A DNA stretch of 64,000 bases from Dioctria linearis (taxonomy: Eukaryota > Arthropoda > Insecta > Diptera > Asilidae), in NCBI GenBank assembly GCA_963930735.1, contig OZ005740.1, forward strand, positions 348,276,262 to 348,340,261. The letters run 5' to 3'. A program made the translations under genes and the position numbers. Every line of letters begins with the position of its first letter. The first letter of the stretch is position 1. Positions 33,386 through 45,600 of this stretch are shown in pieces. The notes under the pieces are model-generated. The model did not search any database. It was given only the letters and a program-made list of their open reading frames with translations, and was not told the origin of the DNA.

Positions 33386-34095
33386 CCATTTTTATACCCT
33401 AGATGAAATCTATAGGGTATACTAAGTTTGCCATTCCGTTTGTAACGCACAGAAATAATGATGGTAGAGCAAAATGGATTGGACACCCTCGCATGAAATT
33501 CAAAGTTATTTTTATTTTTGCATGTCCGTCTGTCCGTCCGTCCGTGCGCACGATAACTCGAGAACGCGTTCACTTAGAAAGTTGAAATATTGTACACGGA
33601 CATTAAAAAAAAAATTAAAATTAAGTTCGAAAATGAGACAAATCGGGCAACTCCTTCGTGGGGTTGCCATACAAAAATTTCGTTTTCCACGATATATTTG
33701 GACCCTACCTGAGAACACGTCGATATAGAAAGCTGGAATTTGGTACATTGAGTTTTCCTACTAATAGCAAATAAAATTTCAAAAATGAACTAAATCGGGC
33801 AACCCTTTCTTGGTGTTGCCATATAAAAATTTTGGTTTTTTACATATACTTTGAAAACGATCAGTCCTAGACATTTTTATTGTAGTAAAAACTTCTTCAG
33901 AATAAGAAATCCTATAAAATTGGTTATAATCATTTTTTCTGTCCGACGAGCCGTTCTAGAAATATATGCTAGAAACCAATGCAAAAAATCAAAATTGCTG
34001 AAATTGGTGACCATACAAAATTTCGTACGGGCATTCATCTAGGGTATCATAAGAATTGGTCTTAGACCAATTCTAGCTTTTCCACTTGTTAGAAT
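33386..34095 (+). repeat. Dipteran (GTCY)n repeat, copy 4, near complete
   Basis: It opens ATACCCTAGATGAAATCTAT, then AGGGTATACTAAG, TTTGCCATTCCGTTTGTAAC and ATAATGATGGTAGAG. The tract TCCGTCTGTCCGTCCGTCCG is at 33526. Two of the 150-bp-type units follow, and it ends with the hairpin GAATTGGTC-TTA-GACCAATTC, CTAGCTTTTCC and ACTTGTTA. The GTCY tract and overall form recall dipteran mini-me elements. The 3' hairpin near CTAG is also Helitron-like. Confidence 0.85.
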
Positions 34096-34387
34096 ACATT
34101 TTCAGTACAATCAGAAAAAAGGGAAAATCTATGAGTTATGCAAATCTTATCGCAAGTATGTAACTAACAATTTAATTTATCTTTAAATCCCGTTGAATCT
34201 CACCAAAGTAGAAGTACAATTAATTACCATGTACTTAGAATTTTTTAAGAACAAGTACAATTCGTTGATAGTTGTATTTGGAAATTTTAAGTACCAAAAC
34301 TTCTAATTTTCACAAAAGTTGATCAATATCTGGCCATAATTACTTTTAACGCTTTCAAGTACTTTGAATTCCTTTTAAGTACTTGGT

Positions 34388-34556
34388 AAAAAATTTGCAC
34401 AATTGTTGCCACAAAGCTTAGGAATTTTACCCAAAATGTAGGGAATTTATCCTTTAAAGTTTAGGGATTAATCCCTAAATATTAGGGAATATTCCCAACA
34501 TTTTATGGAAAAGTACCTAAGCTTTGTGGCAACAATTTGTGCATTTTTTACCGTGT
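34388..34556. mobile_element. Foldback MITE
   Basis: TTGTTGCCACAAAGCTTAGG at the left has its near-exact inverse CCTAAGCTTTGTGGCAACAA at the right, and the centre TAGGGATTAATCCCTA is itself a perfect palindrome. Arms are about 75 bp. Flanks share direct copies of ATTCCTTTTAAGTA, so it may sit inside a larger element (about 34190-34610). Confidence 0.8.
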
Positions 34557-34609
34557 AGGTACTTTTTATTCCTTTTAAGTATCAAATTTCAATACATGTG
34601 TGGATATTA

Positions 34610-35105
34610 AAACACTGTGATCCCAAAAATAAGCTACGGAATTATGTATAATAATAGCAAAAGTGAAAATCTAATGATAAGTATAATAATAATTTCACTT
34701 AACTTTTCTATTAATTATTATTGTACATAATTCTGTAATTACTTAAAGTCTGAAATACAAGTACCAAGGAATTGTAGTTGAATTCGAAAAAATTAAATGA
34801 AAGGGAATTGTTCTAAAACTGCAGTTCACTTCAGTCCTGCAATATATTTAAATACTTTACATGTTTAGTTACAACCATTTGAATATCTCATTGTTTCGAA
34901 ATTGTAACGACCCGTGGCAGTAGCACTTCGGTTCTAATATCATCAAGATTAATTTGAAAAAATTTGGGGCAAAGGTTGTTAATTACATGAAAGTGTATGA
35001 ATTGAATACACACAGTACGCAATGTGTGGTCCTTGAATGTACTAGTGTTTTGCATTATCAGATACGTAGCAGCATGTTTATCCGAAATTTAGTAGCAACA
35101 AGCAG
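34610..35105. other. AT-rich DNA, nothing recognised
   Basis: Contains imperfect inverted stretches of TAATAATA and TTATTATTG at 34675-34730. No coding frame of known type before 35113. Confidence 0.35.
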
Positions 35106-35112
35106 TCCAGCT

Positions 35113-35340
35113 TATCTGAGACTTAATAAAACTAAAAGTTCGATCTCAAAAAATTATATTAATAATGTAGTGAATATCTTCTCTTACCTTGGTGGAATAA
35201 TTACTGAACCAAACGACACAGAAGAGAATATCAGTTCACGAATACAGCAATCAAAAAGTGTTTTTTTGCAGATGTCCAGGATATAAAGCTCATGTGAAAA
35301 TTCAATTACAGTTTTTAATTAAAAATAAATTCTTCTTACA
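35113..35340 (+). pseudogene. LINE RT C-terminal fragment
   Basis: The frame reads LNKTKSSISKNYINNVVNIF, SYLGGIITEPNDTEENISSR and IQQSKSVFLQMSRI. The pattern FxYLGxxI...E.I..RI..A...F is the conserved stretch after the RT thumb in LINEs of the RTE/R1/CR1 type. The upstream part of the frame (34954-35110) matches nothing. No catalytic YADD block is present, so this is an isolated remnant. Confidence 0.65.
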
Positions 35341-36690
35341 AACGATAATTCAAACTATAAAATGGAAACACTAGTTATATTATGGGTAAATTCCGTGTAT
35401 TTAAACCGTTTATATGAATAAATGGACACTTATTTTGTTAAATGTCAAAAGCATTTAGTGATTGTAAATTGTACCTGTCCTGAACCTTCGATAGCCCTTT
35501 CATGTTAATCAAAATAATTTTTAAATTTATTAACGTTAACAATCTCATCATATCTCTCGGTTTTGTCATTTTAAAAGATGTCAGTTGTTGTTTGATACTT
35601 AATAAAAATAAATGAGATTTTGAAGGTTATATTATATGTATATATATGTATATAGGCTATATTGTGTAAAATTCGTATACGTGTGATAAGTATTTGTTCT
35701 TTTAGACACGAGGAAAAATTACAAGAGGGCTTTGCACTTATTTTGTGTCAGTTCGACATTTCAGCTTCATTTTTACTTGCTCTTAAATTATGTCAGCCGT
35801 AAAAAGGCAACGCCAAGAATTACTATCAGAAATTAAATGGAACACTAAAAAAATTCTTCAAAATTTAAAAAGTTGTAAAAAAAATTATAAAATTATAATT
35901 CTAAAAATTAACTTAAAAATTTTGCGATATAAACTATTAAATTTCTTCAGTATCACTTAATAAAGTTTCACCCACTAAATTATTCTTTACTTTTTACTTA
36001 TTCCATTACTAAACAATCCACCCGTAAGTTTTCTTCCTTACAGCCTAGCCTATTTTATTTTTGTACATAATTTAAGATAAAAAGTTTTTGGAAAGAGTTA
36101 AATTTCCACCTTTTTACCCTTTCAGGTAAGGCAACTGTAAGAAATGTGTGCCATATAGATAAAAAAAATTGACTGTCCATGAATATAGGTATATATCAGT
36201 GATTCATGCACATTGCGCAATTCACAGCCGACTAATCGTGTTTTACAGTCCACAGCTTTCGAAAAAGCTCTTTAAATGGAACTTGAAATTAGAATCAAAG
36301 TGCTATTGAATTCCATATCTCGATACAATCGTGAAATAGTTGTCATTTGCTCCATTAGTTTGGAGCTTCTTCGTGTTTATAATAATAATAATCTTGGACG
36401 TGAGCGAAAACAAAACACGAAATTCGATTTAATTTTTGAATAAGATACAAAAAAAAGAGCAAAAGATTTAAAATCAGTCCAAATTTTGACAATTAGGTTC
36501 TTTGATTACCGAAATATTAAATTTAAATCGCCTGACAAACTTCAGTCATTACTTAACTATTTATTCATTTCAAAAGCTACATGACTTAACCTACCTCCGC
36601 ACAATCGGTAATTTGGACTAATTTGCTTCTCCACTATCTATAATAATTACTTTGAACAATATTCTTAAATATCCACGTTCCTGTCCAACT
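35341..36690. other. Intergenic or intronic AT-rich DNA
   Basis: There is one short ATG frame at 35790 (MSAVKRQRQELLSEIKWNTK, then Lys/Ile/Leu-rich to a stop, 56 residues) with a plausible charged start but no recognisable family. A TATA-rich repeat lies at 35630-35655. Nothing else was recognised. Confidence 0.4.
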
Positions 36691-36699
36691 TTCTATTTC

Positions 36700-37290
36700 A
36701 GATTAGATTTGTGCATTAAGACTAACTGAATTGCTTCTATCGGTTCATGAATTGGTATTGAGGAGATTGACTATATTGAAGGATGTGGTTGATATCTGTT
36801 GAGTTCAAGATGGTTTAGATTTAGAGGATATAAGACATCCAGTCACTTGATGAATATAATTGTCATGGTCGGAGAACATAAATTGTCTGGGTGTTCCGCA
36901 TATCATAATATGTCTGTATATGTGTCCTGGCCTTAGTCTAGTCAACACAACCATATATCTCTCCTTTAACAAAATTTTATAATGGAAGTTGTTAGCATGA
37001 TCCCACGAAGCCTGCTTTAGGTTTTATAGCTTCTTGCTCTCAATTTTGCTCAGCAAGTTTGTATCTGCCGGTGTCCAGGTATTTTGCTTGTTTCTGCTAA
37101 CGGCTATTTTTCTTTGCAAATCAACCTTCTCATTTTCTGTGATGCTAACGTATCCAGAGGTCTACTATTGGTGTTTTTAATATATTTCTTGCCATTTGGG
37201 TCAGGACTGGAGGGTGGTAGCTCCAATGCCATCTGTTGAGCAGCTGGAGTCCATATACCAGAATTTTGCGTTGTGGTATTTTTCATTCAG
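36700..37290 (-). pseudogene. LINE C-terminal fragment with RNase H domain
   Basis: Minus-strand reading, with several stops and frameshifts, gives AKFWYMDSSCSTDGIGAT near 37250, the first RNase H catalytic Asp block. It then gives ITENEKVDLQRKIAVSRNKQ and, near 36960, VVLTRLRPGHIYRHIMICG and HDNYIHQVTGC. The last matches the LTRLRxGH...H...HxxxxC block that follows RNase H in I- and Jockey-type LINEs. The RT part is not present in readable form. Confidence 0.65.
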
Positions 37291-39919
37291 TTCCAGATAT
37301 TTGTTTTTGTATTCTTCTGTTCGTGTCTCGTTTTTCTTGTCCCTGTATATATATCTAGTCTAAATTGTCCATCAATCTTTGATTTTAGCTTTTACTTTAA
37401 TTATCCAATATCGAATTTTAGTCTCGCTCGCGGTACCATTGTTTTAGCAGTTTCTTACGCAACGGCAAATTATATTAGTGTCTTTCCTATTTTATAGTAA
37501 GACATTTCCCTAATCCGACACTCCTCTACCCACGATAAAGTTGTCCCATCCAGTTCCCAATTGTTTTATGGTAGCATTTAAAGGCACTTATAATCGAAAA
37601 ATACAAATATTCGTAAAATCAAATATCTAAATCCGAAAAAGTTAAAAGTTAAATCGAAAAGTTACATTCAAACGCAACAGCAGCAGTACTCAACTTTTGA
37701 GAATAACGTGGAAGGAAGCTGAAGAATTTTTCTTCGGTTTATGCATCTATTTTTATTCTCCAACATTTGATTTATATCTGGAAAAACTAGCTAAAAAATA
37801 ACTCTAGGCATATTATCTAAGAGAATTTGGTTGACAAAATCTATGTTCATTTTCACCTCCTTAAGCGAGCGAATTTCCAGCTGGATAGTTGGGATCGCCA
37901 TGTTTATCAAGTAGGTTAACCGATATTGTCACATCATTCGGTTCGGATTACCGATTTAAAGTGATATAAACTTGAAAATTAATTTTTAGTCAAAAGAACT
38001 AACAAGAAACGAAATGACATATACATATATACACGTTTCATTTCAAAATAAGAAATGCTAAAACTCAGATTAAATCTTAAAAGTTTAAGCATCCATAACT
38101 ATAATCAGAATTGTCTAACTGCAACTAATACCCAAACTTCTTTAAGCATTTCTTATCTTGCAATGAAGCTTTTCTTGTGTTATCACTGAGAAAGAAAAAA
38201 ATTATTTTTTTCCTTTTTAGTGCAATTTATTTACAAAAGTTATTTTTTTAAAAAGTTTTTTAATATATTTTATTTTCTATTTTTTTTTTTTTTCATAACT
38301 TCAATACACTCTGTCACTCTCCACTCTCGACTCTTGACTCTCCACTCGCTCTCTATTTCTCTCTTATCACAAAAAACCATGTAAATCCATCCAAAAGGGT
38401 TGTTAGTGAGTAGATAAAAGTTATTTAAAAAATTATCCGAATAGCTTTTACCTGAATTTTCTACAACATTAAAATCTAATTGTAGTTTTCGAAATAACAG
38501 TGAAGAATAATTTAATGCTATTGTAATCCTTTTCAGTATGTTAGAGGACAGTTTCGCTTTATTTTCGAAAAATGTAAAAATAAAAAATATTTTTTATTCG
38601 AGTGTTTTTCTACAACTTACCAAAGAAGATCGCAACATTAAATTCGAATAAGGTTCGTTGTTTTTTTCAGAAGTAAAAAAATTGGTTTTAATGCTGTAGA
38701 AATAAACTCAAATACATAAAATTGTTCAATGTTAAAACTTAACACGATATAGATCATAAACCCATTTTCATACCTTGTTATCGTGCGACTGACTGCCATT
38801 CATCATTTCCAGAATTAGACAGAATTTTTCTGGTACTTGATAATTAGCACACACCTCTCAAATTGTGATAGTTTTGCGTCCAATCGAATTGTGAAAATTA
38901 TCTACAATACGTGTGTTTCTTCACAAAGACTAAGTTGTCTTCTCCCAGACGCTACAAAGAGATGACGAAGTGTTCCTGTTATCTCCAGGTACATCTACTT
39001 TTCTGTCCTTCCATCTACATTTTAGTTTCTTTTTCTATTCGACATGCTTTCCCTAAAGCTAATGATACGTTGATGTGTTTCTAATGCTAAGAATACCATT
39101 CATCTGCTTTTACATTGCAACACTTGATTCTGAGCTTAACCTACTTATGCAGTTAACTTTATACGGTTTGCATCTCTCGCCGCGATCCACATCTGTTGCG
39201 GTTGATGCAATTCTTTAATATCCTTTCGCATGAAATTTGTCACCAAGTTATGTGGGTCATTCATTCCTGACTGCTCTTTATCAAGACACATTTTCCTACA
39301 CGCCCATACTACATCAAAATCTGCATTAACTGGAACACCTAACTGACTTTTTCTTTGAATCCAAATTTTAACTTTACATTAAGTTTCTTAAAGTGAGCGT
39401 CTTTCAGTTAATAGCGTTGTTTAGCTTAGCTTGGCAGGCAATGGTGGTAGTAAACAGCCTTTGAAAATTGATGACCGATGACCAGCTAATGACACTAGAC
39501 ATGGCTTCGCTACTTTAAGAAGAATACAAAAAATTTAATTCGCAACCATAATCGAAATGTTAGGATAATTAACGTTGGGTCAGTCCTTTTTCAAGGCTCC
39601 GTTTGCGATTCATATAAGTTTAATTTTGGCCGAGAAAGCTTTTAGCCCAACCCCATTTAGGACGATTATGAGCACTTGATATTTGGTCCAGCATTAAAAC
39701 GAATAGGTACATCCGTATGGAATTTCATTACCACCCGTGCCTATCCTATTATTTCCTCTGTATGTTCGTAATAAACGTAAAATTTTCTTGCCAGATTTCC
39801 GAAATATTACCAATTACATCCTCCAAAAATCGAAATCCTTTAAACGTCCTTCAAAAAAACATTTCTAACTACATCAAGTTTACTAACCAGCAAAAAAAAA
39901 ATCAAATGAAATTTTTCAG
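37291..39919. other. Region upstream of serpin C, no gene recognised
   Basis: AT-rich, with long T-runs at 38280-38294 and CT-rich simple sequence at 38310-38360. No coding frame was recognised. It may be the 3' part of the first intron of serpin C if exon 32818 is real. Confidence 0.4.
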
Positions 39920-41197
39920 GTTTTTTTATTGCAACCTTTGTTGCAATTGCATCTGGTAGTTCTCTCGACAATAATGGCAACTCTTTATTTGCAAAAAATA
40001 ATGCAAACTTCACATCCAGCTTGTATTCAGCAATACGAAACTTCACTAATGCAAACATAGTAATATCGCCATTCTCACTTCAAGTCGCTGGGGCGGTAAT
40101 TTATAATGGCGCTAGTGGTAAGACTGCCAAAGAAATAATGAACGGCTTCCACTTAACTGGAAATAATTCTACCAAAGTGGAACAAAACTTTGAAGCCATT
40201 CTTCAGAAACTTGAAACTAATCCATCTGTGCAGATTGCTAATAAAATCTACCTTGCAAACGGAATAGAATTCAAGCCTGACTTTAAGCGAATCGCATCCG
40301 AAGAATTCCTGTCAGAAGTGGAAAATGTGGACTTTTCGCGGTCATCCGAAGTAGCTGAACAGATAAACAATTGGGTCCGAAATGTAACTGCAGAAAAGAT
40401 AAGCTCCGCAATTGATGGAAGAGCATTGAATGCAGATACTCGGTTGATTTTGGTTAACGCTATACATTTCTACGGGGTATGGAAAAAGCCATTCGAAAAG
40501 TTGAGAACCAAGAAAAGTCCCTTCTGGATATCGGCGAGTGAGAGTAAAGAAATGAAAATGATGCGCACGGTCCAGGAATTTAAATTCAAGCGAATGCTAA
40601 GCTTGAATGCACAGGTGCTGGAAATGGACTACAATAACTCAGATATTTCAATGATGATCATTTTACCAAAAGCACGTACTGGGTTAGCACATTTGGAGGA
40701 GAAACTACAGCATGTGGACTTACTGGAATTGTCAAGAAAGCTTAAGTCACGAGACGTTATAGTAAGATTGCCGAAATTCAAAATCGAGTTTTCAACGAAT
40801 TTGTATGACGAATTTATGAAGGTAAATTTTGGAAAATTTTAGAAAGATTAATTTACATTTGTTACTTTCTAGATGGGTATGAGCACTCTGTTTACTGAGG
40901 AAGCTGACTTTAGTCATATGCTGGAAGGCGAAAATGTAAAAATCGATCAAGCTGTACACAAAGCATTTATTGAAGTGAATGAAGCAGGCACTACAGCAGC
41001 TGCTGTCACAAGTAAGACCCTTTCTAAGGCCTGCGCAGGTATGTCATTCGAAAATAAAAATTTTATTTTCAATTTCAGCAATTGCATATGCGCCAATCAT
41101 GCTACGTCCACGAAGAAGATTTCAGGCAGATCATCCTTTTTTCTTTGCCATTAAGACAAAATCGGCTATCTTATTTGTAGGAAAATTCAAAGGATAA
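39920..41197 (+). CDS. Serpin C, secreted, canonical inhibitory serpin
   Basis: Exons are 39920-40821, 40873-41011 and 41079-41197. The first begins in phase 1 after TTTTTCAG and reads FFIATFVAIASG, a signal-peptide core, then SSLDNNGNSLF. Core blocks are NIVISPFSLQVAGAVIYNGA, QIANKIYLANGIEF, LVNAIHFYGVWKKPF, ISMMIILPK and FQADHPFFFAIKTKSAILF. The hinge NEAGTTAAAVTT is the textbook small-residue P17-P7 pattern, so this is the best candidate inhibitor in the cluster. Counting from Gly as P15 gives Ile at P1 and Met at P1' (AYAPIML), which would suit an elastase-like target. P1 assignment by counting is approximate. Reading past the second donor adds SKTLSKACAG and lacks the RCL exon. Several N-glycosylation sequons (NFT, NNS, NVT) fit secretion. 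AATAAA is at 41305. Confidence 0.9.
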
Positions 41198-42653
41198 TTA
41201 GTGCAAGCTTTGTGCAATTATTTATGAACATATGTGCTTTAGTTAGGTACTTATTTAAGTATATGTTAATATAAATAGGTAGTTGTATTTATCTGTATTT
41301 TAGTAATAAATCTCATGACATTTTTTTTTCGTATTTCTAAGCTGAACTGTTACGAGCATTCGAATTGACCGCAGAAAAATATCTGATAATCTGTTTGCTA
41401 ACGTCCATGCTAATAATTAAGTAACCACTGCCAATCTATGTACCTACCGTTTAAGGACGTGGCCTTGGCCAGGGTCTTACAATAAAGCATTTTTGTATTA
41501 TATTGTTTTGTATTGATAAGAGGATGAAGAAAATCTGCACAGATAGTAACTTCAACGGGCTGGCCAAGGCCCAGCAGCTTAAAGGCAGATACAAACCTTC
41601 GGAGGAAGTTTCAAGCATACCCAAGGAAACATACACATATATAGTCACTGTTGTCAGAAGCCCGGAGGAAATGAACGCATCGTCCGATTATAAGCGCGTA
41701 AGACATTCAGAGAGCCTTAACTGATAACCAAATGACCGCATTCCAGTGATTGATCTGATCGACCGCCAGCAAAAATCGGATCTACCACCTATTCGAATAT
41801 GTTGCGAAAGCTTAAATTTTCCAATGAGTTAAAGACACTTGTATGTAAGCATGAGGGCCTGGATTCTCGGCAATTCTTGTATCCGCACAGTCCTGGAAAG
41901 TCTTTCAAAAGATAGGAAACTCGAAAAACCTCTATGATACAATCCCCCGAAAATAACAGAAAATTTTCCTACGTGATACGATATAAAAACGTACAAAGCT
42001 CTTCATAATATGGTAGACTGCCCCCACAGCTTCTATGTTCATATTCAGGAATATTATGAATGCAGTCGACATCAACCTACATAGCAATATAATTATGCTG
42101 ATAATATCTTGATGTGAACTTGGGCTTTTATGTCAAGTTTCCAGAATTAATTTCTCCTCTCATAATCAACTCTTATCGGTGGTAATTGGCTTATGAAATT
42201 TGAAATCACCGAGCAATCCTTGTAATTTATTTTATGTCAGACAAATTGACATATAACTAAATTATCAAGTGTAGAAATTTTCTAGTAGAATCGGTGCTTG
42301 TTGGGCACGTTCCGGAAGATGCCTTAACTTCCTTAAACTTAAATTTACAAAACTCAATATTCCACGAGGGCGACATTCAAAACGATTTACGTAAGGAGAA
42401 AACAATAAATATTTCAAATCTTAGTAATTTTCAATAATATGTCGTGCATGCTTTTAACAACACTTTCAAGAATTTACCGGAATTGCGACTTCGACTTCAG
42501 ACTTTGACAACGGAGGTCTTATGTAATATAAATGTTTCTGTAAAATGTTCTTAACGCAAAAAATTTTCATATCAGTGCAGCAAAGTCAGCAGTCGATGTT
42601 GCAATTTTCTGTGATTCATAAGTAAAAATTCATGAAAATCATTTTATTTCAGG
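41198..42653. other. Spacer between serpins C and D
   Basis: The open frame 41503-41724 (KKICTDSNFNGLAKAQQLK, GRYKPSEEVSSIPKETYT, VVRSPEEMN) is less AT-rich than its surroundings and has coding-like composition, but I do not recognise it. It may be an old element gag or ORF1 piece. The rest shows no gene. The region just before 42654 may hold an untranslated exon of serpin D. Confidence 0.4.
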
Positions 42654-45600
42654 ATGAGCATCAATGAAATCGCACTGTCCCAAAGCAGCTCTGAATTCGC
42701 TTCAAATTTTTACAGGTCGATGTTAGAAAGAAAGATGAATTCAAAATTTGTCATTTCACCATTCTTTCTTCAAAGTTGTCTAGCTCTAACGTATACAGGA
42801 AGTGATGAAGAAACCTCAGGAATTCTTGTCCGGGGTTTAAGGCTTCCTGAGGACGATAAATTAAACATCGGCAAAACATTTCAGCAAATCTTACAGAAAT
42901 ATTCCAATAACTCAACCCTGCATGTAGCAAATAAAATTTATTTTGGAGCAGATGTGAAAGTCAAATCAGCATTTCAAAAAACAGCAACAAAACATTTCTT
43001 TTCGGAAGTACAAAACATTGACTTTTCAGATACCGGTGAAGCTGCGAAAATCGTCAATGAGTGGGTTTCACAAAAAACTGGTGAAAAAATTCTCAATTTA
43101 ATAGATCGGAATTTAATCGAGCCGCACACAAATCTGATGCTGGTAAATGCAGTTCACTTTAAAGGCATTTGGGATAAATTCTTTGATATTCAAGACACTG
43201 AAATAAGGCCATTCTGGTTATCGGATAATGAAAGCAAGGAAGTTGATATGATGTTCCAGACAGGGTTCTTTAAGTACGGCTTAATCCCCGAACTTAATGC
43301 TTCTGCACTTGAAATGAAGTACAGCCATTCTGATATTTGGATGCTTATAATTTTACCAAACGAGCCTAATGGACTAACGATATTGGAGGACAATTTACAA
43401 ACTGTGAATCTTATCGAGATTTCACATGAACTAACGACAAGGATCATTGACGTATTTCTACCCAAATTTACGGTTGAGTGTGAAATTGAATTACAACTAC
43501 CAATGACACAGGTAAACAAAAGTGTAAACATTTCTATAAATTTTTTTATAGTTATCTATAGATCGATTAGAGATGCTTAGTTGTCAAGGCAGTTTACAAA
43601 ATCGAAAGAAAAAAAAAACAGACCGCAATTGATGTTAGTGTTCAGCATGTTAGTGGTTAGAAAGTAGATAATGAATTGACTTATTGCTTAAAGGGTAGGT
43701 TGGAAACATTTAGATACCCAACAATGAGTAGTAATAGCACCAATTACAACAATCGATATTCATACATTCACCGAGCCTCTGCGTGCAATGAGGATCAATG
43801 AGGATTTTTTACATATTACACAGCACTCTCTAACCAATTGGGAACAACCTCCTTTCAATAGGGGCAAGGGCCTTCAATTACAAAAATATCGCAGGCTTTG
43901 ATAATTTTTGAAGCGTTTTTGTCAGTTCTACACAACCGGCATAGATCAGTTTGCTTTCATCTTCGGATGGCGTTTATTTCGGCAATTGTTACTCTCTATA
44001 TCCCTGTCACAAATGGGCACAAAATATTTTAAATTGTCTATCTTAGAGACTTAGTCATAATATATCACTTTAATCTGAATCTACTTAGAATGTTTGGTCT
44101 GGCTTCGTTTTCTGTGTGTTAATATAACTCCTCTCATTTGGCATTTGCATACCTGCCAAAATTAAAGAAGGCCCCCATACATGAAACGTGATTTTTTCGG
44201 CGTTTTTTGCTCAAGCTTAACAATCGCTGTATCTCTCGAACCGTAATAGGTAGGCATGTGAAATTTCTATAGAGTGAGTAATACTATAGCTGCTATAACA
44301 TCATAATGAAAATAAAATAAAGTTAAATATTAAAGCGGGTCCCCATACAATAAACTTTTGTTGTTGTTGTTATTGATCGAAAAAGTGCATAGTGTTAAAT
44401 CCTGTACGATGGTGCGGAACCTTTCTTGTGCGAGTCCGACTCGCGCTTGTCCGGTTTTATTTTTGAAACGATGAGGGACTGAAAACGAGCTTACCTGGGA
44501 CAGTTACATCGCTTGTGAAAACCACGCTTTAAAGGGATCCCCATACATACCTTGGAGTGCGAGTCCGACTCGCACTTGGCTGGTTATTTTATTATAATAT
44601 CACATTCTATGAATGTTGTGGTCTAGTCGGCATACCCTTTGGGCCATATAGACAATCTATCCCAGAGAGATCGTCTGCATCAACCATACTAAGCTTCAGG
44701 GTATCCTTCCTGGAAGTTACATTTCCTACAATCAAAATTTGTACAATTTTAACCCCGTATCTGTTCACATTGCCATTGACTCTGTTGGGTTAAATTTCCC
44801 AACACCTCTGCGTAACTTAATTAAACCTTACCCTTCTCCCAAAAAATTCCTTTTCAGTATATACAAGAGCTCATTGATGAACGTTATATTGAAATTTGTT
44901 CGCGTTAGAACCAAAACTGAAAACAAAACATCATTTATTTACTTGTTCACGAATAAATGGGCGCGTTCACTGCCACTTCGGTAGCGTAGTCGTTGCGTAG
45001 TGTAGTTCTGTCAAACCGACTACGATCGACTATCCTCCTGAGCGTAGTCGAATGTAGTGGACTATTTGGTACATTCAAAGTGCGGAGTGAACGATAGTCG
45101 TAGTCAAGCGCAGTCGTTTACTGTCAAAATTGGCGGTGTGAACGCTCAGTAGTGACTCGTAGTCGACATAAAGTCACTATTTCGGTGGCCGTGAACGCGC
45201 CGAATGAGTGCGATATTTCATCTTTTACTTTTTTTTAGAAATGTATACCTTGTTTCTCTTTCGTGACTATTTCAATATTAAATAATGTGTGATGAATGTG
45301 TGTCGCGATAAGCTTATTCATGAGCATATCAATGAGTATTACGAAGAGCTTATAAACAAATATATAAATGAGAAGGTATTTCTAAAGGACGGACAGAAAA
45401 TCATTATCAGCAAAAAAGAGGTCGACAAAGAAACAGAATAAATGCTACAGGCGCAAACATTTGGACATAAAATATGCTGTTCAGCATATGGGCGATAATC
45501 TTCCTTCGGAGAACAAATTACAAAATTAATTCAAAATCAACAAATTACACAAATAAATTCAAATGTTCCTACTATAAATGTAATCACCATGTCAATCCAT

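Noticed and set aside
39717..39959. 80-residue frame just upstream of serpin C as its signal-peptide exon
   Set aside because: It is in a different frame from FFIATFVAIASG and would need no splicing at the clear acceptor TTTTTCAG.
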